Source: Arthrobacter sp. AFG20
GTDB taxonomy: Bacteria > Actinomycetota > Actinomycetes > Actinomycetales > Micrococcaceae
Assembly: GCF_002892795.1 (NCBI RefSeq)
Contig: NZ_PJMC01000003.1
Span: forward strand, 124,001-188,000
Direction of reading: 5' to 3'
Length of the DNA: 64,000 bases
In this document: in pieces, positions 1-7,725 of the stretch
How positions within the stretch are numbered: position 1 is the first letter of the stretch
How the letters are laid out: every line of letters begins with the position of its first letter
Translations under genes and position numbers: made by a program
Notes under the pieces: model-generated
Told to the model about the DNA's origin: nothing
The model's database searches: none
Seen by the model: only the letters and a program-made list of their open reading frames with translations

Positions 1-14
1 CCAGTCACAACATA

Positions 15-54
15 GGCGTGCCGCTCAGGTGGATTCCCACCTGGGCGGCACGCC
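15..54 (+). terminator. Rho-independent terminator of a gene left of the window
   Basis: An 18-bp stem (GGCGTGCCGC arm against GCGGCACGCC, one G.T pair) closes a 4-base loop and is followed on the plus strand by TTAGTTTTT. The T-rich tail faces right, so it best fits a plus-strand gene that ends before the window. It could also stop the minus-strand sugar-binding-protein transcript. The 150 bases between it and position 205 hold nothing I can support. Confidence 0.75.
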
Positions 55-204
55 TTAGTTTTTCGCGGCAGGCGGAGGATGGTCGAGGCTGCCGGCAGAA
101 GTCGAAAGTCTAAAACTTATTCTTATCCGTTGAATTCGCACGATGCGGCACGCTTCGAAGCATCCCGCAGCGGCCCCGGGTCAGTTCCCGTGCCGGCGGA
201 CAGC

Positions 205-1200
205 CTAGCGGATGCCCTGGTCGGAGAACTTCACGACATCCGCCGCGTTGGCCTTGTCGACGATGGTGGGCCCGGTGAGCACGGGCTGCCCGCCGCCGAG
301 CTTGAAGCCGCCCCGCTTGACCTGCCACAGAGCGTCCACGGAACCATAACCCTGGAGCCACGGCTGCTGGTCCACCGTGAACAGCACGGTGCCGTCCGCG
401 ATCTTCTGCGCGAGCTCCTTGTTCAGGTCAAAGGAGGCCACCTTCGCCGAGCTGCCCGCAGTTGCGACGGACTTTAGGAGGGTGAGCGTGATGGGTGCTC
501 CCAGGCCGATGATGACGTCGGCGTCCTTGGCTGCCTGCAGCTTTGCCGTTGCCGTTGATTCCACGGACGTCATGTCGGCGCCATTCACGTACAGGATCTC
601 AGTTCCGGGAACCTTGGACTTCACGCCTTCGCAGCGGGCTTCCAGCCCCACGTGCCCCTGGGCCTGGATCACGCAGATGGGGTGCTTGAAATTCTCGGCA
701 GCCAGCTTCTCCCCCACGGCCTGGCCAGCGAGCTGCTCGTTGGAGCCGAAGTGCGTGAAGGCCCCGAGCTCCTTGGAGACGTCCTCACCGGCGTTCAGGC
801 TCACGATGGGGATGCCGGCGTCAGAGGCCTTCTTGAGGGAATCCTTCAGTGCGCCGGGCGTGGCCAGAGTGACGGCGATGCCGTCCACCTTCTGGTCCAC
901 GGCCTGCTGGATTAGCTGCGCCTGGCGGCCCGCTTCGGGATCGTTCGTGTAGAGGAGCTCCACGTTGTCCTTTGCGGCGGCCTCCTCGGCACCCTTGCGC
1001 ACGGTGTCCCAGAAGGTGTCGCCCGCCGGAGCGTGCGTGATCATGGCAATCTTCATGCGCGGAGTGGAGGCGGCCTGGCCCCCGCCGCCTCCACTGCTGG
1101 CTTCCGGCGCCCTTCCGCCCTGGCTGGAGCAGGCCGTCAGGGCCAGCATCGGGATCGCAACTGCGGCGACCGCGGCGCGGCGCCAAAAAAACTTCTTCAC
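205..1200 (-). CDS. Sugar ABC transporter substrate-binding lipoprotein (RbsB-like, PBP1 fold)
   Basis: 331 aa, with a lipoprotein signal peptide (KKFFWRR n-region, hydrophobic core, lipobox LTAC with Cys24), a Gly/Ser linker, then a type 1 periplasmic binding fold. Family features include KIAMITHAPAGDTFWDTVRKG, the DGIAVTLATP segment and the hinge-side TVDQQPWLQGY near the C-terminus, as in ribose/galactose-type binding proteins. It should deliver a sugar or sugar alcohol to an ABC importer, but no permease or ATPase gene lies next to it in the window. The start is GTG at 1200, chosen because GGAGA lies just upstream. A strong promoter with two palindromes precedes it, so it is probably induced by its substrate. 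The exact sugar is unknown. Confidence 0.9.
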   Translation of the reverse strand: MKKFFWRRAAVAAVAIPMLALTACSSQGGRAPEASSGGGGGQAASTPRMKIAMITHAPAGDTFWDTVRKGAEEAAAKDNVELLYTNDPEAGRQAQLIQQAVDQKVDGIAVTLATPGALKDSLKKASDAGIPIVSLNAGEDVSKELGAFTHFGSNEQLAGQAVGEKLAAENFKHPICVIQAQGHVGLEARCEGVKSKVPGTEILYVNGADMTSVESTATAKLQAAKDADVIIGLGAPITLTLLKSVATAGSSAKVASFDLNKELAQKIADGTVLFTVDQQPWLQGYGSVDALWQVKRGGFKLGGGQPVLTGPTIVDKANAADVVKFSDQGIR

Positions 1201-1291
1201 TGGTGATCTCCTTCGATCGTGTCCAGATGATCAGGGAAGCCACACCGCCGTATCTTTCCGGCTGGAAAAGGATGATGTGACCGAGCGGACT

Positions 1292-1339
1292 TGGAGCGCT
1301 CCATAAATCGAGAGTACGAGCAGGACTTTGTCCTGTCAA
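1292..1339 (-). promoter_or_regulatory. Sigma-70-type promoter with two operator-like palindromes
   Basis: Read on the minus strand: TTGACA (1339-1334), a 17-base spacer, then TACTCT (1316-1311). The spacer contains the inverted repeat CAGGAC-TTT-GTCCTG (1335-1321). A perfect palindrome TGGAGCGCTCCA (1303-1292) begins about where transcription should start. It resembles the TGGGAGCGCTCCCA boxes bound by actinobacterial LacI-family regulators (family knowledge). A repressor at either site would block the binding-protein gene. The regulator itself is not identified. Confidence 0.7.
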
Positions 1340-1386
1340 TAGTTCTAGTTGTCGCGGCCAGCTGACCGCCGCCTGCCGCTGACGGC

Positions 1387-1917
1387 TTAACGCTCGTAGA
1401 CGCCGGTCAGCGTTGCCGTGCCCAGCAGATGACGGGCGAGCTCGGAACCCAGCTCCGCAGGCTTCGCCCCTGCCCCGCCCGGCAGCTCTTCCACATCCAG
1501 CGCATAGACCGTGACGACATAGCGGTGCCGGCCGTGACCCGGCGGCGGGGCCGCCCCCAGATAGCCGCTGAAGCCGCCGTCGTTCGTCAGCTGCACCGCT
1601 CCGGGCGGGAGCTGCGGGCCGCCCTCAGCCCCGGCGCCCTCCGCCAGGGAGGTGGTGTCCGCAGGGATATTGAGGACCGCCCAGTGCCAGAATCCACCGG
1701 CGCCCGGCGCATCCGGATCAAACACGGTGACGGCGTAGCTTCTGGTTCCGTCCGGCGCCCCGCTCCAGCTCAGCTGCGGGGACTCGTCGGCGCCGCCGGC
1801 ATGCATCCTGCCGCTGCGCTGCGGCGGCGGCAGGGTCGCGCCATCCTCGAAGGACCGGCTGGTGAGCCCGAACGTGGGGACGTCCGGCAGGTTTGAAAAC
1901 GGGCCCGGCGATGTCAT
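1387..1917 (-). CDS. YbhB/YbcL-type PEBP family protein
   Basis: 176 aa, the usual length for bacterial phosphatidylethanolamine-binding-protein homologues. The two family signatures are visible: VTVFDPDAPGAGGFWHW (ligand-pocket DPDAP and HW) near residue 65-80, and PPPGHGRHRYVVTVYALD near residue 125-140. There is no signal peptide, so it is probably cytoplasmic. The function of bacterial members is poorly known. It lies 9 bases after the PfkB kinase gene on the same strand, with its own AGAGG ribosome-binding site, so the two are probably co-transcribed. A functional link to sugar metabolism is inference from position only. Confidence 0.88.
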   Translation of the reverse strand: MTSPGPFSNLPDVPTFGLTSRSFEDGATLPPPQRSGRMHAGGADESPQLSWSGAPDGTRSYAVTVFDPDAPGAGGFWHWAVLNIPADTTSLAEGAGAEGGPQLPPGAVQLTNDGGFSGYLGAAPPPGHGRHRYVVTVYALDVEELPGGAGAKPAELGSELARHLLGTATLTGVYER

Positions 1918-1926
1918 GGCTGCCTC

Positions 1927-2898
1927 TCAGGTGGTGGGAACTTCGGCTTCCTCTGCTGCTGCTTCAATGTGGTTGAGCTCCGCCCGCGTGGGTGGATTGG
2001 CGCCTGCACGGGACACGGTCACTGCTGCCGCGCGGGACGCGTGGGCCAGGAGGGCGGTGAGCCCCTCGGCCGGCAGCGCCCGCAGGTCAGCCCGGTTCTG
2101 GGCGCCGGCCAGGCCGCGGTCCACCACCCCGGAAAGCAGCGCCGCCATGAAGGAATCCCCGGCGCCCACGGTGTCCGCCACCTCCACGCGGGGTGCGGCA
2201 AACTCGGCCTCGCCCGCGGCGGTGATCCCCCACGGCCCGGCCGCGCCGCGCGTCACCACCACCACGGCCGGCCCTTCGGCACCGCCAAGCTTCAACCAGC
2301 GTCGTGCGGACTCCAACGGATCCACGCCGGGGTAGAGCCAGGCGAGGTCCTCGTCGGAGGCCTTGACAATGTCCGCGAGAGTCACGAACTTTTCCGCCTG
2401 CCGGCGGGCGTAATTGGCGTCCGCGATGATGCTGGGGCGGCAGTTGGGGTCAAAACTGATGGTCGACGCCGGGTGGGCATGTTCGACGGCGGCCAACACC
2501 TCCGCGGCGCCCGGCGCCAGCATGGTGGCGATGGAGCCCGTGTGCAGCAGCGTGGTCCCCTGCAGCATGAACGGCAGCCGTTCCACCAGCCCGGGGAGCT
2601 CCCAGGCGAGGTCGAACGTGTAGGTGGCGGCGCCGTCGTCGTCCACCAGTGCGGTGGCCACACTGGTGGGCAGCCCGTCCGGGGCCTGCGGGAGCATGAC
2701 GGAACTCGCCCGCAGGTGGGCGGCCACCGACTCACCGTAGGCGTCCCGGCCGTACCGGCCCACGAACTGCACGGGGTGCCCGAGGCGGGCGAGCCCGACG
2801 GCGACGTTGAGCGGGCTGCCACCCACATGGGCTTCGATTCCGGAACTGCGCTGGACCACGTCAACGAGGCCCTCGCCGATAACAGTGAGCATGGTCAT
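1927..2898 (-). CDS. PfkB-family carbohydrate kinase (fructokinase-like)
   Basis: 323 aa, standard for ribokinase/fructokinase-type enzymes that phosphorylate a sugar with ATP. It shows the N-terminal GGSPLNVAVGLARLG substrate-binding signature near residue 30 and the C-terminal anion hole/catalytic base motif DTVGAGDSFMAALLSG near residue 240. The sequence is closest in feel to fructokinases, but the substrate cannot be fixed by reading. The start codon has only a weak ribosome-binding site (GGCAGAG), and a second ATG lies two codons later. It is followed closely by the PEBP gene. Confidence 0.88.
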   Translation of the reverse strand: MTMLTVIGEGLVDVVQRSSGIEAHVGGSPLNVAVGLARLGHPVQFVGRYGRDAYGESVAAHLRASSVMLPQAPDGLPTSVATALVDDDGAATYTFDLAWELPGLVERLPFMLQGTTLLHTGSIATMLAPGAAEVLAAVEHAHPASTISFDPNCRPSIIADANYARRQAEKFVTLADIVKASDEDLAWLYPGVDPLESARRWLKLGGAEGPAVVVVTRGAAGPWGITAAGEAEFAAPRVEVADTVGAGDSFMAALLSGVVDRGLAGAQNRADLRALPAEGLTALLAHASRAAAVTVSRAGANPPTRAELNHIEAAAEEAEVPTT

Positions 2899-2956
2899 AC
2901 TCTGCCAGAGAACGCCGCCCGGCGCCCGGGTCCTTCCAAAGGAAGTTGCCCGAAAA

Positions 2957-4150
2957 CTAGGCCTTCTTCCCCGGCAGCGCGAGCTTGAAGACCTTCGCCC
3001 ACGAGGAACCCACCTGCTTCAGCAGCGGCCCGGTGGTGTACGGCAGGCCGTAGCGCTTGCAGATTTCCTGCACCTTCGGGGCCACTTCCCCGTACCGGTT
3101 GGACGGCAGGTCCGGGAACAGGTGGTGTTCGATCTGGTGGGACAGGTTCCCGGTCATGATGTGCATGAACTTGGAGCCGGAGATGTTGGCCGAGCCGATC
3201 ATCTGGCGGACGTACCAGTCACCGCGGGTTTCACCCTCGACCATTTCCTCGGTGAAGGTGTCCGTCCCTTCCGGGAAGTGTCCGCAGAAGATCACGGCAT
3301 GGGCCCACACGTTGCGCACGGCGTTGGCGGTGAGCGTCCCCATAAGCGCCTGCTTGCCCGAGCCGGTGAGCATGGCAACGGCCGGCGTGGCGGCGTAGTC
3401 CTTGGTGAACTGCTTGAGGGCTTTGATGCCGAGGGCCTTGAGGTCGCGGGTCATGGCCTCCTTGCTCTTCCTGCCCTCCTTGTAGTCGACGAGCTCCAGG
3501 TCGTAGACCGCGATGCCCCATTCGAAAATCGGGGCCAGGATCGCGTTGTAGAGCGGGTTGCCGAGGGCGCGGGGGGTCCAGGGCTGGTCCTCGTCCATGC
3601 GCAGCAGGTTGTATCCGACGTCGTTGTCCTTGCCCACCACGTTGGTCCAGCGGTGGTGGAGGTCGTTGTGGGTGTGCTGCCACGAACGGGCCGGGGTCAC
3701 GAAGTCCCATTCCCACGTGGTGGAGTGGATGTCCGGATCGCGCATCCAGTCCCACTGGCCGTGGAGGATGTTGTGGCCGATCTCCATGTTTTCCAGGATC
3801 TTGGCGAGGCTGAGCAGGCTGGTGCCGGTGACCCAGGCGGCCTTGTTCCGGCTCGCCAGCAGCGTCGCGCGTCCCGCGATCTCCAGCCCGCGCTGGATCT
3901 TGATCACCCGCCGAATGTAGGCGGCGTCTGAAGCTCCGCGCTTGGCGAGGATCTCATCCTTGATGGCGTCCAGCTCGCGGCCGAGCTCTGCCACCTGTTC
4001 GTCGGAAAGGTGTGCGGCGGCTGGCGGGCGGACGGTGGGCCGGCCGGAGGCGGCCAGTGCCCCCGGCCGCGGTTTGGTAACCGGCTTGTCCGTGGAGACG
4101 CCGGTGGTGGACTTCGTAGTCGCGGCTGTGCGATCGGATATTGCAGTCAT
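2957..4150 (-). CDS. Membrane fatty-acid (acyl-CoA/acyl-lipid) desaturase
   Basis: 397 aa. The three histidine boxes of the di-iron desaturase family are present: GHNILHGQWDW near residue 125, HTHNDLHHRWTN near 160 and HQIEHHLFPDLPSNRY near 340. Hydrophobic segments follow boxes 1 and 2. It should insert a cis double bond into acyl chains using O2 and two electrons. The natural donor is the flavin/2Fe-2S reductase encoded immediately upstream (stop at 4165, 14 bases before this ATG). I chose ATG 4150 with GAGGAG upstream rather than the in-frame TTG at 4168. The two genes are very probably one operon that tunes membrane fluidity. Confidence 0.93.
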   Translation of the reverse strand: MTAISDRTAATTKSTTGVSTDKPVTKPRPGALAASGRPTVRPPAAAHLSDEQVAELGRELDAIKDEILAKRGASDAAYIRRVIKIQRGLEIAGRATLLASRNKAAWVTGTSLLSLAKILENMEIGHNILHGQWDWMRDPDIHSTTWEWDFVTPARSWQHTHNDLHHRWTNVVGKDNDVGYNLLRMDEDQPWTPRALGNPLYNAILAPIFEWGIAVYDLELVDYKEGRKSKEAMTRDLKALGIKALKQFTKDYAATPAVAMLTGSGKQALMGTLTANAVRNVWAHAVIFCGHFPEGTDTFTEEMVEGETRGDWYVRQMIGSANISGSKFMHIMTGNLSHQIEHHLFPDLPSNRYGEVAPKVQEICKRYGLPYTTGPLLKQVGSSWAKVFKLALPGKKA

Positions 4151-4164
4151 GCTTGTGATGCTCC

Positions 4165-5283
4165 TCAAATCTCGAGGTTAACGGGCCCGGCAGCTGCCGA
4201 AACGCACGTCTGGATTAGTTGGCCCGGTTCACCGTGGACTTCGCCGGTGCGGAGGTCCCGGACCTGCCCTGCACGCAGGGGCAGCAGGCAGCTGTGGCAG
4301 ATGCCCATGCGGCAGCCGCTGGGCATGAGGACCCCGGCGTCTTCGCCGACGTCGAGCAGGGGGGTGTCGCCGTCGGCCTCCACCTCACGGTCGGAGGCCT
4401 CAAAGGTGACCAGCCCGCCGTCGTGCCCTTCACCGCCGAGCAAGCTGGTGTTGAAGCGCTCGATGATGAGGTTGACGGGGTCCGCTGCGAAGGGGCCGGT
4501 GGCCCCTTCTGCGCGGGCTGACTTGGGGTTCTTGGGGTGGGCGGCCGCTTCGGCGGCCCACAGGGCTTCTGCGTCATCCAGGAACCCTTCCGGGCCGCAG
4601 GCGTAGGCAGCGCGGCGGCGCCAGTCGGGGCACAGGCTGTCCAGTCCGGCGGCCGAGCCGAAGTCCATCCGGCCACGCTCCCCGGTAAACCAGTGGGTGA
4701 CGCGGAAGTTGGGGAACTGGTCCGCGAGCTCGGAAAGTTCCTCACGGAAGATGCTGTCCTCCGGCCTGCGGGCGGAATGGATCAGCACCACATCGGCGTC
4801 GGGACGGTGCGGCACCAGCGTGCGGACCATGGACATCACGGGGGTGATGCCGCTGCCGGCGGTGAGCATCAGGAGAGGCCGCGGATGTTCGGGGAGGACG
4901 AAGTCGCCCTGCGGGGGCGCCAGGAACAGGACGTCCCCGGGCCGGGTGTTGCGGACCAGGACGCCGGATACGGCACCCACGTCGCTCACGGTGATGGCGG
5001 GATCCTCCCCCGCCGGGGCGCTGAGCGAATAGGAGCGCCAGTGCCGGACGCCGTCGAGTTCGACGCCGATCCGCGCCCACTGGCCGGCTTTATGGGCCTT
5101 CCAGCCGCGGCCGGGCCGGAAATGGATGGTGGCTGAATCCGCTGTTTCAGGGACAACTTTGGTGACCACCCCGCGCAGCTGCCGGGCGGAGAACACCGGG
5201 TCAAAGAGCGCGAGTATGTCCTCCGGGGCTAGAGGAGTTGTCAGGACAGACGCCGCGCGCGCCAATTTGCGGAGCCGGATCAT
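4165..5283 (-). CDS. Ferredoxin reductase with C-terminal 2Fe-2S domain, partner of the desaturase
   Basis: 372 aa. Order of domains: an N-terminal extension, an FAD-binding barrel (RSYSLSAP near residue 123), an NAD(P)H domain (TAGSGITPVMSM near residue 180), and a plant-type 2Fe-2S domain with cysteines in PSGCRMGICHSCLLP plus a last Cys in IQTCVSAA near the end. This is the layout of reductases that feed electrons to desaturases and hydroxylases. Start ATG 5283 is preceded by AGGAAG. Its end almost touches the desaturase gene, supporting a two-component system. The first 40 residues are typical of actinobacterial members. Confidence 0.9.
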   Translation of the reverse strand: MIRLRKLARAASVLTTPLAPEDILALFDPVFSARQLRGVVTKVVPETADSATIHFRPGRGWKAHKAGQWARIGVELDGVRHWRSYSLSAPAGEDPAITVSDVGAVSGVLVRNTRPGDVLFLAPPQGDFVLPEHPRPLLMLTAGSGITPVMSMVRTLVPHRPDADVVLIHSARRPEDSIFREELSELADQFPNFRVTHWFTGERGRMDFGSAAGLDSLCPDWRRRAAYACGPEGFLDDAEALWAAEAAAHPKNPKSARAEGATGPFAADPVNLIIERFNTSLLGGEGHDGGLVTFEASDREVEADGDTPLLDVGEDAGVLMPSGCRMGICHSCLLPLRAGQVRDLRTGEVHGEPGQLIQTCVSAAAGPVNLEI

Positions 5284-5494
5284 GCTGTCCGCTTCCTGCC
5301 GGGCTCACCCATGTGTATCTCCTAGTGAAACCCATGATCGAAATATGTTGACTATCCCCCAACTACAAGAGTCCCCCATGCCGGTGCCACTAGCAACCGG
5401 CGTCCGCATCGCGGGGCGCTGGACCACGCGGGACAGGCGTGGCGCGTTGCGGGCCATGTTCAATATTCCTCCGTTGTTACGCCTGCGGGCTTTT

Positions 5495-5521
5495 GCGGTA
5501 GATGATAAGCATACTTACCGC
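5495..5521 (-). promoter_or_regulatory. Inverted repeat, candidate operator of the desaturase operon
   Basis: The 303-base gap 5284-5586 contains no convincing gene. It holds two nested symmetries: GCGGTA (5495-5500) against TACCGC (5516-5521), and GATAAG-CATA-CTTACC (5504-5519, one mismatch). Minus-strand transcription of the reductase/desaturase genes would start near here, so this is a plausible regulator site. A 50-codon minus-strand frame starting at 5457 behind GGAGGA resembles no protein I know and may be a leader peptide or chance. Confidence 0.35.
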
Positions 5522-5586
5522 CGGAGTGCACGCACTCCCTTAGCCCACGTCAATGCAACGAACGGACGCCGGCGTAGTTCCCGCCC

Positions 5587-6408
5587 CTAAAGCAGCAGCA
5601 GCTCCTGGACCAGCTCGCGGCACTTTCGGTACGACGGGGCCTTCGGGTCGATCAGCGCGAAGTGGTCGCCCGGAACCTTGACCACCTGGACCGGGGCTCC
5701 GGCTGCGCGGGCGGCCGTGGCGTAGGCCTCGGACTGGCTCACCGGCACGGTGTCGTCCTCAATCCCGTGGACCGCATAGACCGGGATGGTGAGCGGCACG
5801 GCGCTCATCGGATCGGCGTACTTGTGGCGCTTGGGGTACCTCTCGGCAGAGCCGCCCAGAAAGTTGCTGACGGCACCGTTGCTGAGGTCGTGCCACTCCG
5901 CCTGCGCCAGGTTGAGCAGCCCGGACTGGCTGACGACGCCGGTCAGGTGGACGGCCTCGCCGTTGAGGTTCCTGGCGACCTGCCGGTCGGCGTCGGCCGC
6001 GCCCAGTCCCGCAAGCCGGTCCCGGCCGGCCGCCCAGACGGCCAGGTGCCCGCCGGCGGAGTGCCCCAGCGCCACCACGCGATTCAGGTCGAGGTCGTGC
6101 TCGCCGGCCACCTCACGGAGCTTATCGATCCCGGCGAGGACATCCTCGAACGTCCGCGGCCACCCGCCGCCGTTGCCCGCCCGGCGGTACTCCAGGTTCC
6201 AGGCGACGATGCCGTGCGCGGCGAGGTCTTTCGCCAGCGGCTCGCCCAGTTCAGCGCCGTACTGCGAGCGCCAGTAGCCGCCGTGGATCACCACAACGAT
6301 GCCGCGCGGCGATGGCGGCTTGCCGTTGCGTGCGGAGGGTGCTTCCGGCAGGAAGAGCTCGCCCCACTGGCTGGGGTGGTCACCGTAGTGGTACTTCTGC
6401 CGCTTCAC
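5587..6408 (-). CDS. Alpha/beta hydrolase (esterase / kynurenine-formamidase-like)
   Basis: 273 aa when started at GTG 6408, which has GGGAGG five to six bases upstream; the longer open frame has no ribosome-binding site and a proline/arginine-rich leader. The fold shows the oxyanion motif VIHGGYWRSQYG (HGGYW as in arylformamidases and BD-FAE-type esterases), the nucleophile elbow GHSAGGHLAVW, the acid region HGIEDDTVP and the histidine in GDHFALIDP. It probably hydrolyses a small ester or N-formyl amide in the cytoplasm. There are no tryptophan-catabolic genes nearby, so I do not assign kynB. Confidence 0.8.
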   Translation of the reverse strand: MKRQKYHYGDHPSQWGELFLPEAPSARNGKPPSPRGIVVVIHGGYWRSQYGAELGEPLAKDLAAHGIVAWNLEYRRAGNGGGWPRTFEDVLAGIDKLREVAGEHDLDLNRVVALGHSAGGHLAVWAAGRDRLAGLGAADADRQVARNLNGEAVHLTGVVSQSGLLNLAQAEWHDLSNGAVSNFLGGSAERYPKRHKYADPMSAVPLTIPVYAVHGIEDDTVPVSQSEAYATAARAAGAPVQVVKVPGDHFALIDPKAPSYRKCRELVQELLLL

Positions 6409-6600
6409 TGCATCCTCCCAGGATCCTTCGAACGGGGCGCCGGCCCCTCCTTGCCGCCTCCCCCGCGCCCGGGGTCCGGGATTGCAGGGCACAGCGGCGC
6501 ACAACAGCCATGCTCCGAGCCTACATGGACGCCGCTTCCGTGGGGCACAAGGGGCTGCAGTGGCGGGGGTGTCACCCGCGCCGCTGTCGCACGGCCTTGA

Positions 6601-6613
6601 TAGTTTGTAACCA
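6601..6613 (+). promoter_or_regulatory. -10 box of a leaderless transcript
   Basis: TAGTTT at 6601-6606 is followed by exactly six bases and the ATG of the RelA/SpoT-type gene at 6613. No Shine-Dalgarno sequence is present. The spacing puts the transcription start on the start codon. The same geometry occurs at four other genes in this window. Confidence 0.6.
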
Positions 6614-7719
6614 TGGCAAGCAACTGGGATCGCCTGGACGTCACTCAGCGCGACTCCGTGCAGGAAAACGTGGAACTCTATGAGCGCGTCCGGCCTGCCC
6701 TGAAGCTTGTCACCCGGGAAGTACTGCAGATACTGCGGACCATGCTCAAGGACACCGAGGTCACGCCGCTCTTCGTCACGGGCCGGACCAAATCAGTGGA
6801 CTCCTTCCGGGAAAAGATCTCCCGGACGGAGGAACCGCTGGAGCCGGGCGAGCAGCGACTGCTGAAGTTCCCCGACCCGTTCCGCACCCTCAACGACATG
6901 GTGGGCGTCCGCGTCATCACCAAACTGCCGGCTGAAAACGCTCTGGTGGCCAACCTGATCAAGCGACAGCGGCACCTCTTCGACTGCCGGGGGGACCGCG
7001 AAAAGGACATCGGTTCCATCGAATCCGGAACCTACGGCTACTCCAGCCGGCACCTGATCCTGCGCACCATCCAGAACGACGTCGTGAAGAACTACCAGCA
7101 GGTCTTCAACCCAGACGCGCAGCCCAACGGCAGCTACTTCTTCGAATGCCAGATCCGCACCGTGTTCGCGCACGCGTGGAGCGAGATCGAGCACGACATC
7201 CGGTTCAAGGCCGAGGACCCGCGGGCCTGGACGCCGCACTTCGACCGCCAGTTCACCGCCACCGCCGCCATGCTGGAGACGGTGGAGACCGCTTTCGCCG
7301 ACCTGCATGAACGCTACGAGGAGGTCCGCAGCTACTGGGACGTAGACGGAGAGGGAGCAGCGCAGCTCACCCCCAACCGCATCCGCGACGTCTGGCGCAC
7401 CCTGCTTCCCCACGTAGACCGTAAAGTAGATGACGACTGGGGATGGGCGGCCGAACTCCTGGCGGCCCACGGACTCAAGCAGACCGTCCAGCTTGCCGGA
7501 CTGCTCAGCGCCAACCGGATCACCGAGGTCCGCAGGGCCCTGGACCACCGCTACTCCCCCGGCCCGGACCGCCTGCTGGATGACCTCCTGCTGTGGCAGT
7601 ACGGCACCAAACACATCGACCTCACCGCCGAGGCGCCCGACGCCGTCCCCCACCCCCGGCGCGACAGCCTCCTGCGGCGGCTGAAGCAGATCGAGCGCTA
7701 CCGCCAGACCAAGAAATAG
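6613..7719 (+). CDS. RelA/SpoT-type (p)ppGpp synthetase-domain protein
   Basis: 368 aa with a synthetase domain but no hydrolase, TGS or ACT domain. Visible motifs: TGRTKSVDSFREKI near residue 58, FRTLNDMVGVRVI near 95 (metal-binding Asp), GTYGYSSRHLIL near 140, ECQIRTVFAHAWSEIEHDI near 178 (catalytic Glu of the ExQxRT motif). These indicate a functional pyrophosphate-transfer domain making (p)ppGpp or a related product. About 110 further residues form an all-alpha tail of unknown role. It lacks a ribosome-binding site and appears leaderless. Some relatives are toxins that modify tRNA; no antitoxin-like gene is adjacent, and the next gene is a transporter. Confidence 0.85.
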   Translation: MASNWDRLDVTQRDSVQENVELYERVRPALKLVTREVLQILRTMLKDTEVTPLFVTGRTKSVDSFREKISRTEEPLEPGEQRLLKFPDPFRTLNDMVGVRVITKLPAENALVANLIKRQRHLFDCRGDREKDIGSIESGTYGYSSRHLILRTIQNDVVKNYQQVFNPDAQPNGSYFFECQIRTVFAHAWSEIEHDIRFKAEDPRAWTPHFDRQFTATAAMLETVETAFADLHERYEEVRSYWDVDGEGAAQLTPNRIRDVWRTLLPHVDRKVDDDWGWAAELLAAHGLKQTVQLAGLLSANRITEVRRALDHRYSPGPDRLLDDLLLWQYGTKHIDLTAEAPDAVPHPRRDSLLRRLKQIERYRQTKK

Positions 7720-7725
7720 AGTTTC

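Noticed and set aside
79..477. Long plus-strand open frame over the sugar-binding lipoprotein gene
   Set aside because: It is antisense to a clear binding-protein gene with signal peptide and family motifs, and its product resembles no protein; high GC makes such shadows common throughout the window.
5126..5590. Plus-strand open frame across the reductase start and the 303-base gap
   Set aside because: No ribosome-binding site, no family match, and it overlaps the intact N-terminus of the ferredoxin reductase.
6613..7719. Toxin of a toxin-antitoxin pair (FaRel-like)
   Set aside because: No small antitoxin-like gene adjoins it, the protein is longer than typical toxic SAS proteins, and it is coupled to a transporter.
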